Below, in pieces: positions 57,154 through 64,000 of a stretch of DNA of 64,000 bases. The notes beneath the pieces were generated by a model. It did no database searches. It saw only the letters and a list, made by a program, of their open reading frames with translations, and was not told where the DNA came from. Each line of letters opens with the position of its first letter. The first letter of the stretch is position 1. Origin of the DNA: Pseudomonas sp. R76 (lineage in GTDB: Bacteria > Pseudomonadota > Gammaproteobacteria > Pseudomonadales > Pseudomonadaceae); assembly GCF_009834565.1 (NCBI RefSeq), contig NZ_CP019428.1, positions 682,001-746,000 of the forward strand, in the 5' to 3' direction. A program made the translations under genes and the position numbers.

Positions 57154-57852
57154 TTAGATGGTAACCAGCCCGCGTACACCCTCACTTTGCATATTTTCAC
57201 CTCGGCCTTGCTGAACGATTTCACCGCGGGACATCACCAAATACTGGTCCGCCAGTTCGGCGGCGAAGTCGTAGAACTGCTCCACCAGCAGGATCGCCAT
57301 ATCGCCACGCGCCGCGAGTTTCTTGATCACCATGCCGATTTCCTTGATCACCGACGGCTGGATGCCTTCGGTGGGTTCATCGAGAATCAACAGGCGCGGG
57401 CGGCTGGCCAGGGCGCGACCGATCGCCAACTGTTGCTGCTGGCCACCGGATAAATCGCCGCCGCGCCGATGTTTCATCTGCTGCAACACCGGGAACAGTT
57501 CGTAGATAAACGCCGGCACTTCCTTGGCTTCGGAGCCTGGAAAACGCGAAAGGCCCATCAACAGGTTCTCTTCCACTGTGAGTCGGCCAAAAATCTCGCG
57601 GCCCTGAGGCACATAGGCGATGCCGGCGTGCACGCGCTGGTGCGGCTTGAGGCCGGTGATGGCTTTGCCTTCCCAGTTCACCGCGCCTTCTTTGGCCGGC
57701 AGCAAACCCATCAGGCACTTGAGCAGGGTGGTTTTGCCCACGCCGTTACGGCCGAGCAGGCAAGTGACTTCGCCGATCTTCACATCAAAGGACAGCCCGC
57801 GCAGGATGTGGCTACCGCCGTAGTACTGGTGCAGCTTGTCGACTTGCAGCAT
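57154..57852 (-). CDS. urtE: Urea ABC transporter ATPase UrtE
   Basis: A 232-residue ATPase with Walker A GRNGVGKTT, the signature LSGGQQQQLAIGRA, Walker B LLILDEPTEGIQPS and VEQFYDFAAELAD as the switch region. It is LivF-like in sequence but belongs to the urea transporter by its place before ureD. I chose ATG 57852 (MLQVDKLHQYYGG); the longer frame crosses the repeat at 57869. Confidence 0.95.
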   Translation of the reverse strand: MLQVDKLHQYYGGSHILRGLSFDVKIGEVTCLLGRNGVGKTTLLKCLMGLLPAKEGAVNWEGKAITGLKPHQRVHAGIAYVPQGREIFGRLTVEENLLMGLSRFPGSEAKEVPAFIYELFPVLQQMKHRRGGDLSGGQQQQLAIGRALASRPRLLILDEPTEGIQPSVIKEIGMVIKKLAARGDMAILLVEQFYDFAAELADQYLVMSRGEIVQQGRGENMQSEGVRGLVTI

Positions 57853-57868
57853 GTTCAAATTCCTCAAT

Positions 57869-57991
57869 GATCGTTCCCACGCTTGATCGTTCCCACGCTC
57901 TGCGTGGGAATGCATACCGTGACGCTCCGCGTCACACAGCGGACGCAGAGCGTCCAGGGCGGCATTCCCACGCGGAGCGTGGGAACGATCA
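57869..57991. repeat. GATCGTTCCCACGC-type repeat inside the urt operon
   Basis: The element of 30102 recurs here with a duplicated first arm (GATCGTTCCCACGCTTGATCG). It fills the gap between urtD and urtE and reaches the urtD stop codon. Confidence 0.9.
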
Positions 57992-58810
57992 GCGGCCCAA
58001 ATAAACCTCAATCACCCGCTCGTTTTCCTGCACCTGCTCCAGCGACCCTTCGGCCAGCACGCTGCCCTGGTGCAACACGGTGACGTGGTCGGCAATCGAG
58101 CCGACAAAGCCCATGTCGTGTTCCACCACCATCAGCGAATGCTTGCCCGCCAGGCGCTTGAACAGTTCGGCGGTGAATTCGGTTTCGGCGTCGGTCATGC
58201 CTGCCACCGGCTCGTCCAACAGCAACAGCTGTGGGTCTTGCATCAGCAGCATGCCGATTTCCAGGAACTGCTTTTGCCCGTGGGACAGCAGCCCGGCCGG
58301 GCGCTGCACCGAGGCGGTCAGGCGGATGGTGTCGAGCACTTCATCGATGCGGTCTTTCTGCTCGCCGCTCAGGCGCGCGCGCAGGCTGGCCCACACGGAC
58401 TTATCGGTTTTCTGCGCCAGCTCCAGGTTTTCGAACACGCTGAGGGCTTCGAACACCGTGGGTTTCTGGAACTTGCGCCCGATGCCGGCCTGGGCGATCT
58501 GCACTTCGCTCATGCTGGTCAGGTCCAGGGTTTCACCGAACCAGGCCTTGCCGTGGCTGGGGCGGGTCTTGCCGGTGATCACGTCCATCAGCGTGGTCTT
58601 GCCCGCGCCGTTGGGGCCGATGATGCAGCGCAATTCGCCGACGCCGATGTACAGGTTCAAGTCATTGAGCGCCTTGAAACCATCGAAGCTGACGCTGATG
58701 TCTTCCAGGGTCAGGATGGTGCCGTGGCGGGTGTTGAGGCCCTTGCCGGCGGCCTGGCCGAGGCCGATGGCATCGCGGCTGCTGCCCGCATCGAAAATAG
58801 GTTCGAGCAT
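57989..58810 (-). CDS. urtD: Urea ABC transporter ATPase UrtD
   Basis: A 273-residue ATPase with Walker A GPNGAGKTT, signature LLSHGQKQFLEIGM, Walker B LLLLDEPVAGM and switch VVEHDMGFV. It is LivG-like. I chose ATG 58810 (MLEPIFDAGSSRD) with GAGGA five bases upstream. An alternative ATG at 58822 overlaps the urtC stop by ATGA. It is coupled to urtC. Confidence 0.94.
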   Translation of the reverse strand: MLEPIFDAGSSRDAIGLGQAAGKGLNTRHGTILTLEDISVSFDGFKALNDLNLYIGVGELRCIIGPNGAGKTTLMDVITGKTRPSHGKAWFGETLDLTSMSEVQIAQAGIGRKFQKPTVFEALSVFENLELAQKTDKSVWASLRARLSGEQKDRIDEVLDTIRLTASVQRPAGLLSHGQKQFLEIGMLLMQDPQLLLLDEPVAGMTDAETEFTAELFKRLAGKHSLMVVEHDMGFVGSIADHVTVLHQGSVLAEGSLEQVQENERVIEVYLGR

Positions 58811-58818
58811 GACATTCC

Positions 58819-59886
58819 TCATTTCTTCAGCAAGCCGATAACGCCCTTGGGCAAATACAGGGTGACGATGATGAACAGCGCCCCGAGGAAGAACAGCCAG
58901 TATTCCGGGAACGCCACGGTAAACCAGCTCTTCATGCCGTTCACCACGCCGGCGCCGAGCAGCGGGCCGATCAGCGTGCCGCGCCCGCCCAAGGCCACCC
59001 ACACGGCGGCTTCGATGGAGTTGGTCGGCGACATCTCGCTGGGGTTGATAATGCCCACTTGCGGCACGTACAACGCACCAGCCAAACCGCACAACACCGC
59101 GCTCAACACCCACACAAACAACTTGAAACCGCGCGGGTCGTAGCCGCAGAACATCAGGCGATTTTCGGCATCGCGCAATGCCGTCAGCACGCGGCCGAAC
59201 TTGCTCTGCGCCAGGCGCCAGCCGGTGTACAAACTCGCCACCAGCAACACCACGGTGGCAAAGAACAACACCGCCCGCGTGCCCGGCTCGGTAATCCCAA
59301 AGCCCAGGATGCTGCGGAAGTTGGTGAAGCCGTTATTGCCGCCGAACCCGGTCTCGTTACGGAAAAACAGCAGCATCCCCGCGAACGTCAGCGCCTGGGT
59401 CATGATCGAGAAATACACGCCCTTGATCCGCGAACGAAAGGCGAAAAAGCCGAACACCAGCGCCAGCAAACCCGGCGCCAGCACCACCAGGCACATGGCC
59501 CAGAGGAAGTGTTCGGTGCCGACCCAATACCAAGGCAACTCGGTCCACGACAAGAAGGTCATGAACGCCGGCAGCTCATCCCCGGAGGCCTGGCGCATCA
59601 AGTACATGCCCATCGCATAACCGCCCAGGGCAAAGAACAAACCGTGGCCCAGGGACAACATGCCCGCATAACCCCACACCAGGTCCAGCGCGAGGGCGAC
59701 GATGGCGTAGCAGAGGATCTTGCCCACCAGTGTCAGGGTGTAGGCCGACACGTGCAGCGGGTTTTCCGGCGACAGCAGCGAGCACAGTGGCAGCGCCAGC
59801 AGCAGGATCAGGATCACCGCGCCGACCGCTATCGTCACCTTGGGGCCGGCCTTTTGTGTGGCCGTAAGCATCAATGGCTGGTTCAT
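58819..59886 (-). CDS. urtC: Urea ABC transporter permease UrtC
   Basis: A 355-residue LivM-like permease with about nine hydrophobic helices. It contains VWGYAGMLSLGHGLFFALGGY and the ATPase-docking loop FGRVLTALRDAENRLMFCGYD. It forms the urea channel with UrtB. Its first codon overlaps the urtB stop by one base. Confidence 0.95.
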   Translation of the reverse strand: MNQPLMLTATQKAGPKVTIAVGAVILILLLALPLCSLLSPENPLHVSAYTLTLVGKILCYAIVALALDLVWGYAGMLSLGHGLFFALGGYAMGMYLMRQASGDELPAFMTFLSWTELPWYWVGTEHFLWAMCLVVLAPGLLALVFGFFAFRSRIKGVYFSIMTQALTFAGMLLFFRNETGFGGNNGFTNFRSILGFGITEPGTRAVLFFATVVLLVASLYTGWRLAQSKFGRVLTALRDAENRLMFCGYDPRGFKLFVWVLSAVLCGLAGALYVPQVGIINPSEMSPTNSIEAAVWVALGGRGTLIGPLLGAGVVNGMKSWFTVAFPEYWLFFLGALFIIVTLYLPKGVIGLLKK

Positions 59887-61388
59887 CAGTCGATCACCCG
59901 TCCTTTCAGTGCGAAGAGTCCTTGCGGGCGTTTCTGGATAAACAGAATGATCAGCGCGAGGATCAGGATCTTGCCGAGCACGGCGCCGATCTGCGGTTCG
60001 AGAATTTTGTTGGCGATGCCCAGCCCGAAGGCGGCCATCACGCTACCGGCCAACTGGCCGACACCACCGAGCACCACCACCAGGAACGAGTCGATGATGT
60101 AGCTCTGGCCCAGGTCCGGGCCGACGTTGCCGATCTGGCTGAGCGCCACGCCACCGAGACCTGCGATGCCGGAGCCCAAGCCAAACGCGAGCATGTCCAC
60201 GCGCCCGGTCGGTACGCCACAGCAGGCGGCCATGTTGCGGTTCTGGGTGACTGCGCGCACGTTGAGGCCCAGGCGCGTCTTGTTCAGCAGCAGCCAGGTC
60301 AGCACCACCACGCACAGCGCGAAGGCGATGATCACGATGCGGTTGTACGGCAGCACCAGGTTGGGCAGCACTTGAATGCCGCCGGACAGCCATTCGGGGT
60401 TGGACACTTCGACGTTCTGCGCACCGAATACCAGGCGCACCAGCTGGATCAGCATCAAGCTGATGCCCCAGGTGGCCAGCAGGGTTTCCAGCGGGCGGCC
60501 GTAGAGGTGACGAATCACCGTGCGTTCCAAGGCCATGCCGATGGCGGCGGTGACAAAAAACGCGACGGGCAGCGCAATCAACGGGTAGAACTCGATGGCC
60601 GCGGGCACGTAGCGCTGCATCATCAACTGCACTACGTAGGTGGAATAGGCGCCGAGCATCAGCATCTCGCCGTGGGCCATATTGATCACGCCGAGCAGGC
60701 CGAAGGTGATCGCCAAACCCAAGGCCGCGAGCAACAGGATCGAGCCCAGGGACATGCCGCTGAAGGCCTGGCCGAGGATTTCGCCGACCATCAATTTGCG
60801 TTTGACCTGGGCCAGGCTGGTCTCGGCGGCGGTGTGCACGGCGGCGTCGGTTTCGACGCCGGGCGCGAGCAACGCTTCGAGGCGCGTGCGCGCCAGTGGG
60901 TCGCCGGTGCCGCCAAGCAAACGCACGGCGGCGAGGCGCACCACGGGGTCGCTGTCGACCAGTTGCAGGTTGGCCAGGGCCAGGCTGAGGGCGGTGTGCA
61001 CGTCCTCGTTGGTTTCGGCGGCGACTTGCTGGTCGAGGAATTTGAGCTGTGCAGGTACAGCGCTTTTTTGCAGGGTTTGTGCCGCTGCCAGGCGCACCTT
61101 GGGGTCGGCGGCGAGCAGTTGCTGGCTGGCTTGTACGTTGTCGATCAGGCCACGCAGGCGGTTGTTCAGGTGTACGGTCCTGGTTTCGCCATTGACCGTG
61201 ATCTGGCCTTGTTGAAGGGCGTCCACCAGCTCGATGCGTGCAGGGTCGGGCTGTGCGGCCCAATCCTGGAGCAGCTTGGCTTGTTGCATCGGGTTGGCAG
61301 CGAGGAAGTCGTCGGCGTCGCTGGCCTGTGCTGCAAAAGGCAGCAACAGCAGGGCGGCGAGGATGAAGCGGTAAAGGGCAGTGGGCAT
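59886..61388 (-). CDS. urtB: Urea ABC transporter permease UrtB with periplasmic extension
   Basis: A 500-residue permease. A signal peptide (MPTALYRFILAALLLLPFAAQA) and a roughly 200-residue helical extracytoplasmic domain come first, then a LivH-like core (GLAITFGLLGVINMAHGEML; AVTQNRNMAACCGVPTGRVDM as the docking loop). The long N-terminal extension is normal for UrtB. It follows urtA after a repeat. Confidence 0.94.
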   Translation of the reverse strand: MPTALYRFILAALLLLPFAAQASDADDFLAANPMQQAKLLQDWAAQPDPARIELVDALQQGQITVNGETRTVHLNNRLRGLIDNVQASQQLLAADPKVRLAAAQTLQKSAVPAQLKFLDQQVAAETNEDVHTALSLALANLQLVDSDPVVRLAAVRLLGGTGDPLARTRLEALLAPGVETDAAVHTAAETSLAQVKRKLMVGEILGQAFSGMSLGSILLLAALGLAITFGLLGVINMAHGEMLMLGAYSTYVVQLMMQRYVPAAIEFYPLIALPVAFFVTAAIGMALERTVIRHLYGRPLETLLATWGISLMLIQLVRLVFGAQNVEVSNPEWLSGGIQVLPNLVLPYNRIVIIAFALCVVVLTWLLLNKTRLGLNVRAVTQNRNMAACCGVPTGRVDMLAFGLGSGIAGLGGVALSQIGNVGPDLGQSYIIDSFLVVVLGGVGQLAGSVMAAFGLGIANKILEPQIGAVLGKILILALIILFIQKRPQGLFALKGRVID

Positions 61389-61402
61389 AAAATTTTCCTG
61401 TA

Positions 61403-61510
61403 GATCGTTCCCACGCTCTGCGTGGGAATGCCGCCTTGGACGCTCTGCGTCCGCGTTGTGACGCAGAGCGTCACGGGATGCATTCCCACGCGGAGCGTGG
61501 GAACGATCAG
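61403..61510. repeat. GATCGTTCCCACGC-type repeat between urtA and urtB
   Basis: Outer arms GATCGTTCCCACGCTCTGCG and their inverse enclose inner hairpins (GACGCTCTGCGTC). It begins 14 bases before the urtB start and ends at the urtA stop. Confidence 0.9.
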
Positions 61511-61514
61511 CGGC

Positions 61515-62780
61515 TTAGTTGCTCTTCACGGCGTAATCCGGCTTCTTGTCATTGCCCGGAATGTACGGGCTCCACGGCTGGGCGCGGATCGGTTTTTCGG
61601 TCTGCCACACCACCGAGAACTGCCCGTCAGACTGGATCTCACCAATCATCACCGGCTTGTGCAGGTGGTGGTTGGTCTTGTCCATGGTCAGGGTGAAGCC
61701 CGACGGCGCGGCGAAGGTCTGGCCGGCCATGGCTTCACGCACTTTGTCGACATCGGTGGACTTGGCTTTCTCAACCGCCTGCGCCCACATATGGATGCCC
61801 ACGTAGGTGGCTTCCATCGGGTCGTTGGTCACGGCTTTATCCGCGCCCGGCAGGTTGTGCGCTTTGGCGTAAGCCTTCCAGTCGGCGACGAATTTCTTGT
61901 TCACCGGGTTCTCCACCGACTGGAAGTAGTTCCAGGCCGCGAGGTTGCCCACCAGCGGTTTGGTGTCGATGCCGCGCAGCTCTTCTTCACCCACGGAGAA
62001 CGCCACCACCGGCACGTCGGTGGCTTTCAAGCCCTGGTTGGCCAGCTCTTTGTAGAACGGCACGTTGGAGTCGCCGTTCACGGTGGAGATCACCGCGGTC
62101 TTGCCGCCGGCCGAGAATTTTTTGATGTTGGCCACAATGGTCTGGTAATCGGCGTGGCCGAACGGGGTGTAGACCTCTTCGATGTCTTTATCCGCTACAC
62201 CTTTGGAGTGCAGGAACGAACGCAAAATCTTGTTGGTGGTGCGCGGGTACACGTAGTCGGTGCCGAGCAGGAAGAAGCGCTTGGCGCCGCCGCCTTCTTC
62301 GCTCATCAGGTATTCCACCGCCGGGATCGCCTGCTGGTTCGGCGCCGCACCGGTATAGAACACGTTCGGCGACATTTCTTCGCCTTCGTACTGCACCGGG
62401 TAGAACAGCAAGCCGTTGAGTTCTTCAAACACCGGCAACACCGATTTACGCGACACCGAAGTCCAGCAGCCGAACACCACGGCAACCTTGTCCTGGGTCA
62501 GCAACTGGCGGCCTTTTTCCGCGAACAGCGGCCAGTTCGACGCCGGGTCGACCACCACCGGTTCGAGCATCTTGCCGTTCACACCGCCTTTGGCGTTGAT
62601 CTCGTCAATGGTCATCAACGCCATGTCTTTGAGCGAGGTCTCGGAGATCGCCATGGTCCCGGACAGCGAGTGCAGGATGCCGACCTTGATGGTCTCGGCG
62701 GCCTGGACGGTCCAGGTCAACCCCATGGCGAGAATGGATGCCGACAAAGTAAAAGCCTTGATCAAGCTACGACGCTGCAT
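61515..62780 (-). CDS. urtA: Urea ABC transporter substrate-binding protein
   Basis: A 421-residue periplasmic binding protein. The export signal is twin-arginine-like (MQRRSLIKAFTLSASILAMG) and mature AAETIKVGILHSLSGTMAISE follows. FGCWTSVSRKSVLPVFEE, PVQYEGEEMSPNVFYTGA and YVYPRTTNKILRSFL are urea-site regions of the FmdD/UrtA family. I chose ATG 62780 with GGAG upstream. It is the first gene of urtABCDE-ureDABC and carries a sigma54-type promoter. Confidence 0.95.
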   Translation of the reverse strand: MQRRSLIKAFTLSASILAMGLTWTVQAAETIKVGILHSLSGTMAISETSLKDMALMTIDEINAKGGVNGKMLEPVVVDPASNWPLFAEKGRQLLTQDKVAVVFGCWTSVSRKSVLPVFEELNGLLFYPVQYEGEEMSPNVFYTGAAPNQQAIPAVEYLMSEEGGGAKRFFLLGTDYVYPRTTNKILRSFLHSKGVADKDIEEVYTPFGHADYQTIVANIKKFSAGGKTAVISTVNGDSNVPFYKELANQGLKATDVPVVAFSVGEEELRGIDTKPLVGNLAAWNYFQSVENPVNKKFVADWKAYAKAHNLPGADKAVTNDPMEATYVGIHMWAQAVEKAKSTDVDKVREAMAGQTFAAPSGFTLTMDKTNHHLHKPVMIGEIQSDGQFSVVWQTEKPIRAQPWSPYIPGNDKKPDYAVKSN

Positions 62781-62830
62781 GGTGCGATCTCCGTAAACCG
62801 ATTTTTTTGTGGGGCAGATACACAGGACTT

Positions 62831-62846
62831 TGCAAAGGCTGTGCCT
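62831..62846 (-). promoter_or_regulatory. Sigma54-type promoter of urtA
   Basis: On the minus strand, AGGCACAGCCTTTGCA has GG and GC 10 bases apart and matches the RpoN consensus except for the first base. It lies about 50 bases before the urtA start codon. Confidence 0.65.
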
Positions 62847-62900
62847 GCGCGACTTAACACGCGTAATGGCGGGGGCCGGCCGATACCGACGGGGGAGATG

Positions 62901-62917
62901 CGCACCAACTTGGCGCT
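62901..62917. promoter_or_regulatory. NtrC-like dyad upstream of urtA
   Basis: CGCACCAACTTGGCGCT matches 9 of the 12 fixed positions of TGCACC-N5-GGTGCA. It is centred about 89 bases upstream of the expected urtA start point, in the range of enhancer sites. Confidence 0.45.
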
Positions 62918-63063
62918 GCGCTGAGCGTCGTGTGCACGCCAAGCCCTGAAAAAGGGCGCAGGCTTAGATATGCAGCGCAAGTGGTCGGCAAGGATGTTTC
63001 AGCATGAGGCCCTACGTGAGGCGCACCGACTGCGCCCGCGACCCTCTTGTCAGCGAGACACTT

Positions 63064-64000
63064 ATGGACATTACTCAAGCCCACCCCTCACACGACCTTG
63101 CCAAGTTACCGGCCCTGAGCCCGGCCTTTATCAGCGCCGACGACGCTGCGCATTGGGCACACGAGGCCATCGGTACACGGCGCGATGTCGAGTACGGTGG
63201 CGTTATTCTCAAGCGCGCCCATCGCTACTACGCCACCCACCCGGTGCCGGACCAGCGTAATAGTTTCGATCACCGGATCCTGTTGGCCCTGGACAGTCAA
63301 GGCAACTTCATCGCCCCCGCTGACTACAGCGCCGAGGCGTTCTACCACTCCCATCCGGCGGATGCGGCACAGATCCAAAGGATGTTTCCCTACTTCACGA
63401 CCGACCAAGTCGTGGTGTTCAACAATTTCTACTCCATGCCGGACCAGCTCTTCAGCTTCAGAAACAGAGCATTCGCCAAGACCCACTATTTCTCCGGGCC
63501 GGATAACGTGCTGCTCAAATATGTCAGCAGTGGCTCGGCGGCGGAAAATACCTTCGCCCAGCAAGTGCGCGATGGCACGCTTGAGGCCAAAAGTGATTTC
63601 GAGAACCCGATCTGGAACCTGGCGCAGATCGGTGAACTGTGGGTGCTGATTGCGAACAAGGTGTGGGGCGGCGTGCGCGGCCGGGTGAAAACAGGCTGGC
63701 GAATCAACACGCCTGTGACCAGCAGCAGTACTGCACAACAACCCTTTTTCACCTCGGTGTTCCCAACGGCGGATACGGCCGTTTTGGGTGCGCTTTCGGC
63801 TGCTGGCTCGCCCACTGCAGGCGCCATAGGCTTTGTCCTCAAGCACACCCGTGAAGACGCCTTTGTGGCGACGCTGGCAGTGCCCACGCGTCAGCCGCTG
63901 TTTTCGCCAAACGAAGTGTTCCCAAAACGCGCCGACGGCAAACTTCGATTGCCTTCCAACTTCCGATTGGAGGCTATTTACTTCAATAGCTGGTACGAGA
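63064..64000 (+). CDS. DUF4329-like protein, 3-prime end missing
   Basis: An open frame from ATG 63064 runs off the window, with at least 312 residues. The first 110 residues resemble DUF4329: EYGGVILKRAHRYYATHPVPD followed by AFYHSHPADA. This domain occurs in RHS-type tips and as a stand-alone module, and its HSHP motif recalls JAB-type metallopeptidases, though the full JAMM pattern was not found. The rest is unrecognised. It is divergent from urtA. The ribosome site is weak. A toxin role is possible but unproven. Confidence 0.55.
   Translation, partial: MDITQAHPSHDLAKLPALSPAFISADDAAHWAHEAIGTRRDVEYGGVILKRAHRYYATHPVPDQRNSFDHRILLALDSQGNFIAPADYSAEAFYHSHPADAAQIQRMFPYFTTDQVVVFNNFYSMPDQLFSFRNRAFAKTHYFSGPDNVLLKYVSSGSAAENTFAQQVRDGTLEAKSDFENPIWNLAQIGELWVLIANKVWGGVRGRVKTGWRINTPVTSSSTAQQPFFTSVFPTADTAVLGALSAAGSPTAGAIGFVLKHTREDAFVATLAVPTRQPLFSPNEVFPKRADGKLRLPSNFRLEAIYFNSWYE

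Noticed and set aside
59874..61403. Plus-strand frame opposite urtB (509 residues)
   Set aside because: It is a His/Gln-rich shadow of a well-supported permease gene.
61422..62924. Plus-strand frame opposite urtA (500 residues)
   Set aside because: It is a shadow of urtA, rich in Arg, His, Val and Phe, without domains.

Overview
The window looks like a stretch of chromosome from the Pseudomonas fluorescens group (inference). The basis is the gene set rplI-dnaB-ygiQ, azurin, pncB-nadE, amaB-amaA, bra (liv), ureJGFE with a DesT-type regulator, and urt-ure. In addition, Pseudomonas-type REP inverted repeats, with arms like GTGGGAGCTGGCTTGCCTGC, occur in many gene-free gaps. No rRNA, tRNA, CRISPR array, transposase or prophage was recognised.

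Layout. 0-4.6 kb: ribosomal L9, DnaB helicase and the radical-SAM protein YgiQ. 4.7-6.1 kb: an unrecognised hydrophobic protein and a four-helix membrane protein overlapping by ATGA, which looks like a toxin/immunity pair. 6.3-13.1 kb: three genes (transglutaminase plus DUF2126 amidoligase; ATP-grasp plus alpha-E; a second transglutaminase), with a sigma54-type promoter and an NtrC-like dyad in front. 13.3-20.6 kb: a small lysine-rich protein, azurin, NAD salvage (pncB-nadE), and lysine/pipecolate catabolism (LysR, amaB, amaA). 21-26.2 kb: the branched-chain amino acid ABC transporter braCDEFG behind a second sigma54-type promoter. 26.2-30.1 kb: a gene-free stretch with DnaA-box-like sites, a short-chain dehydrogenase, a cation-diffusion-facilitator gene whose Shine-Dalgarno can be sequestered in its leader, and an AGE-family epimerase. 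30.2-32.6 kb: urease accessory genes ureJGFE. 33-45.5 kb: envelope and stress genes (NlpC/P60, DesT-like TetR, AsmA, ferritin-like, lipase, EamA, AraC, PsiF, AI-2E family, YegD, CbpA). 45.6-52.5 kb: one 2318-residue predicted effector with leucine-rich repeats, a NEL-type E3 ubiquitin ligase domain and a C-terminal SET-like methyltransferase domain. 52.6-62.8 kb, minus strand: urtABCDE-ureD-ureA-GNAT-GNAT-ureB-ureC, with a sigma54-type promoter and NtrC-like dyad before urtA. 63.1 kb to the end: a truncated DUF4329-like gene.

Nitrogen acquisition is the theme. Urea uptake and hydrolysis, branched-chain amino acid uptake, lysine degradation and the amidoligase/transglutaminase operon all lie here, and three of these carry sigma54-type promoters. 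Both ABC operons have repeat hairpins right after the binding-protein gene. The most unusual items are the LRR-NEL-SET protein, the hydrophobic protein pair, the cation-efflux leader and the nitrogen-type control of the amidoligase operon.
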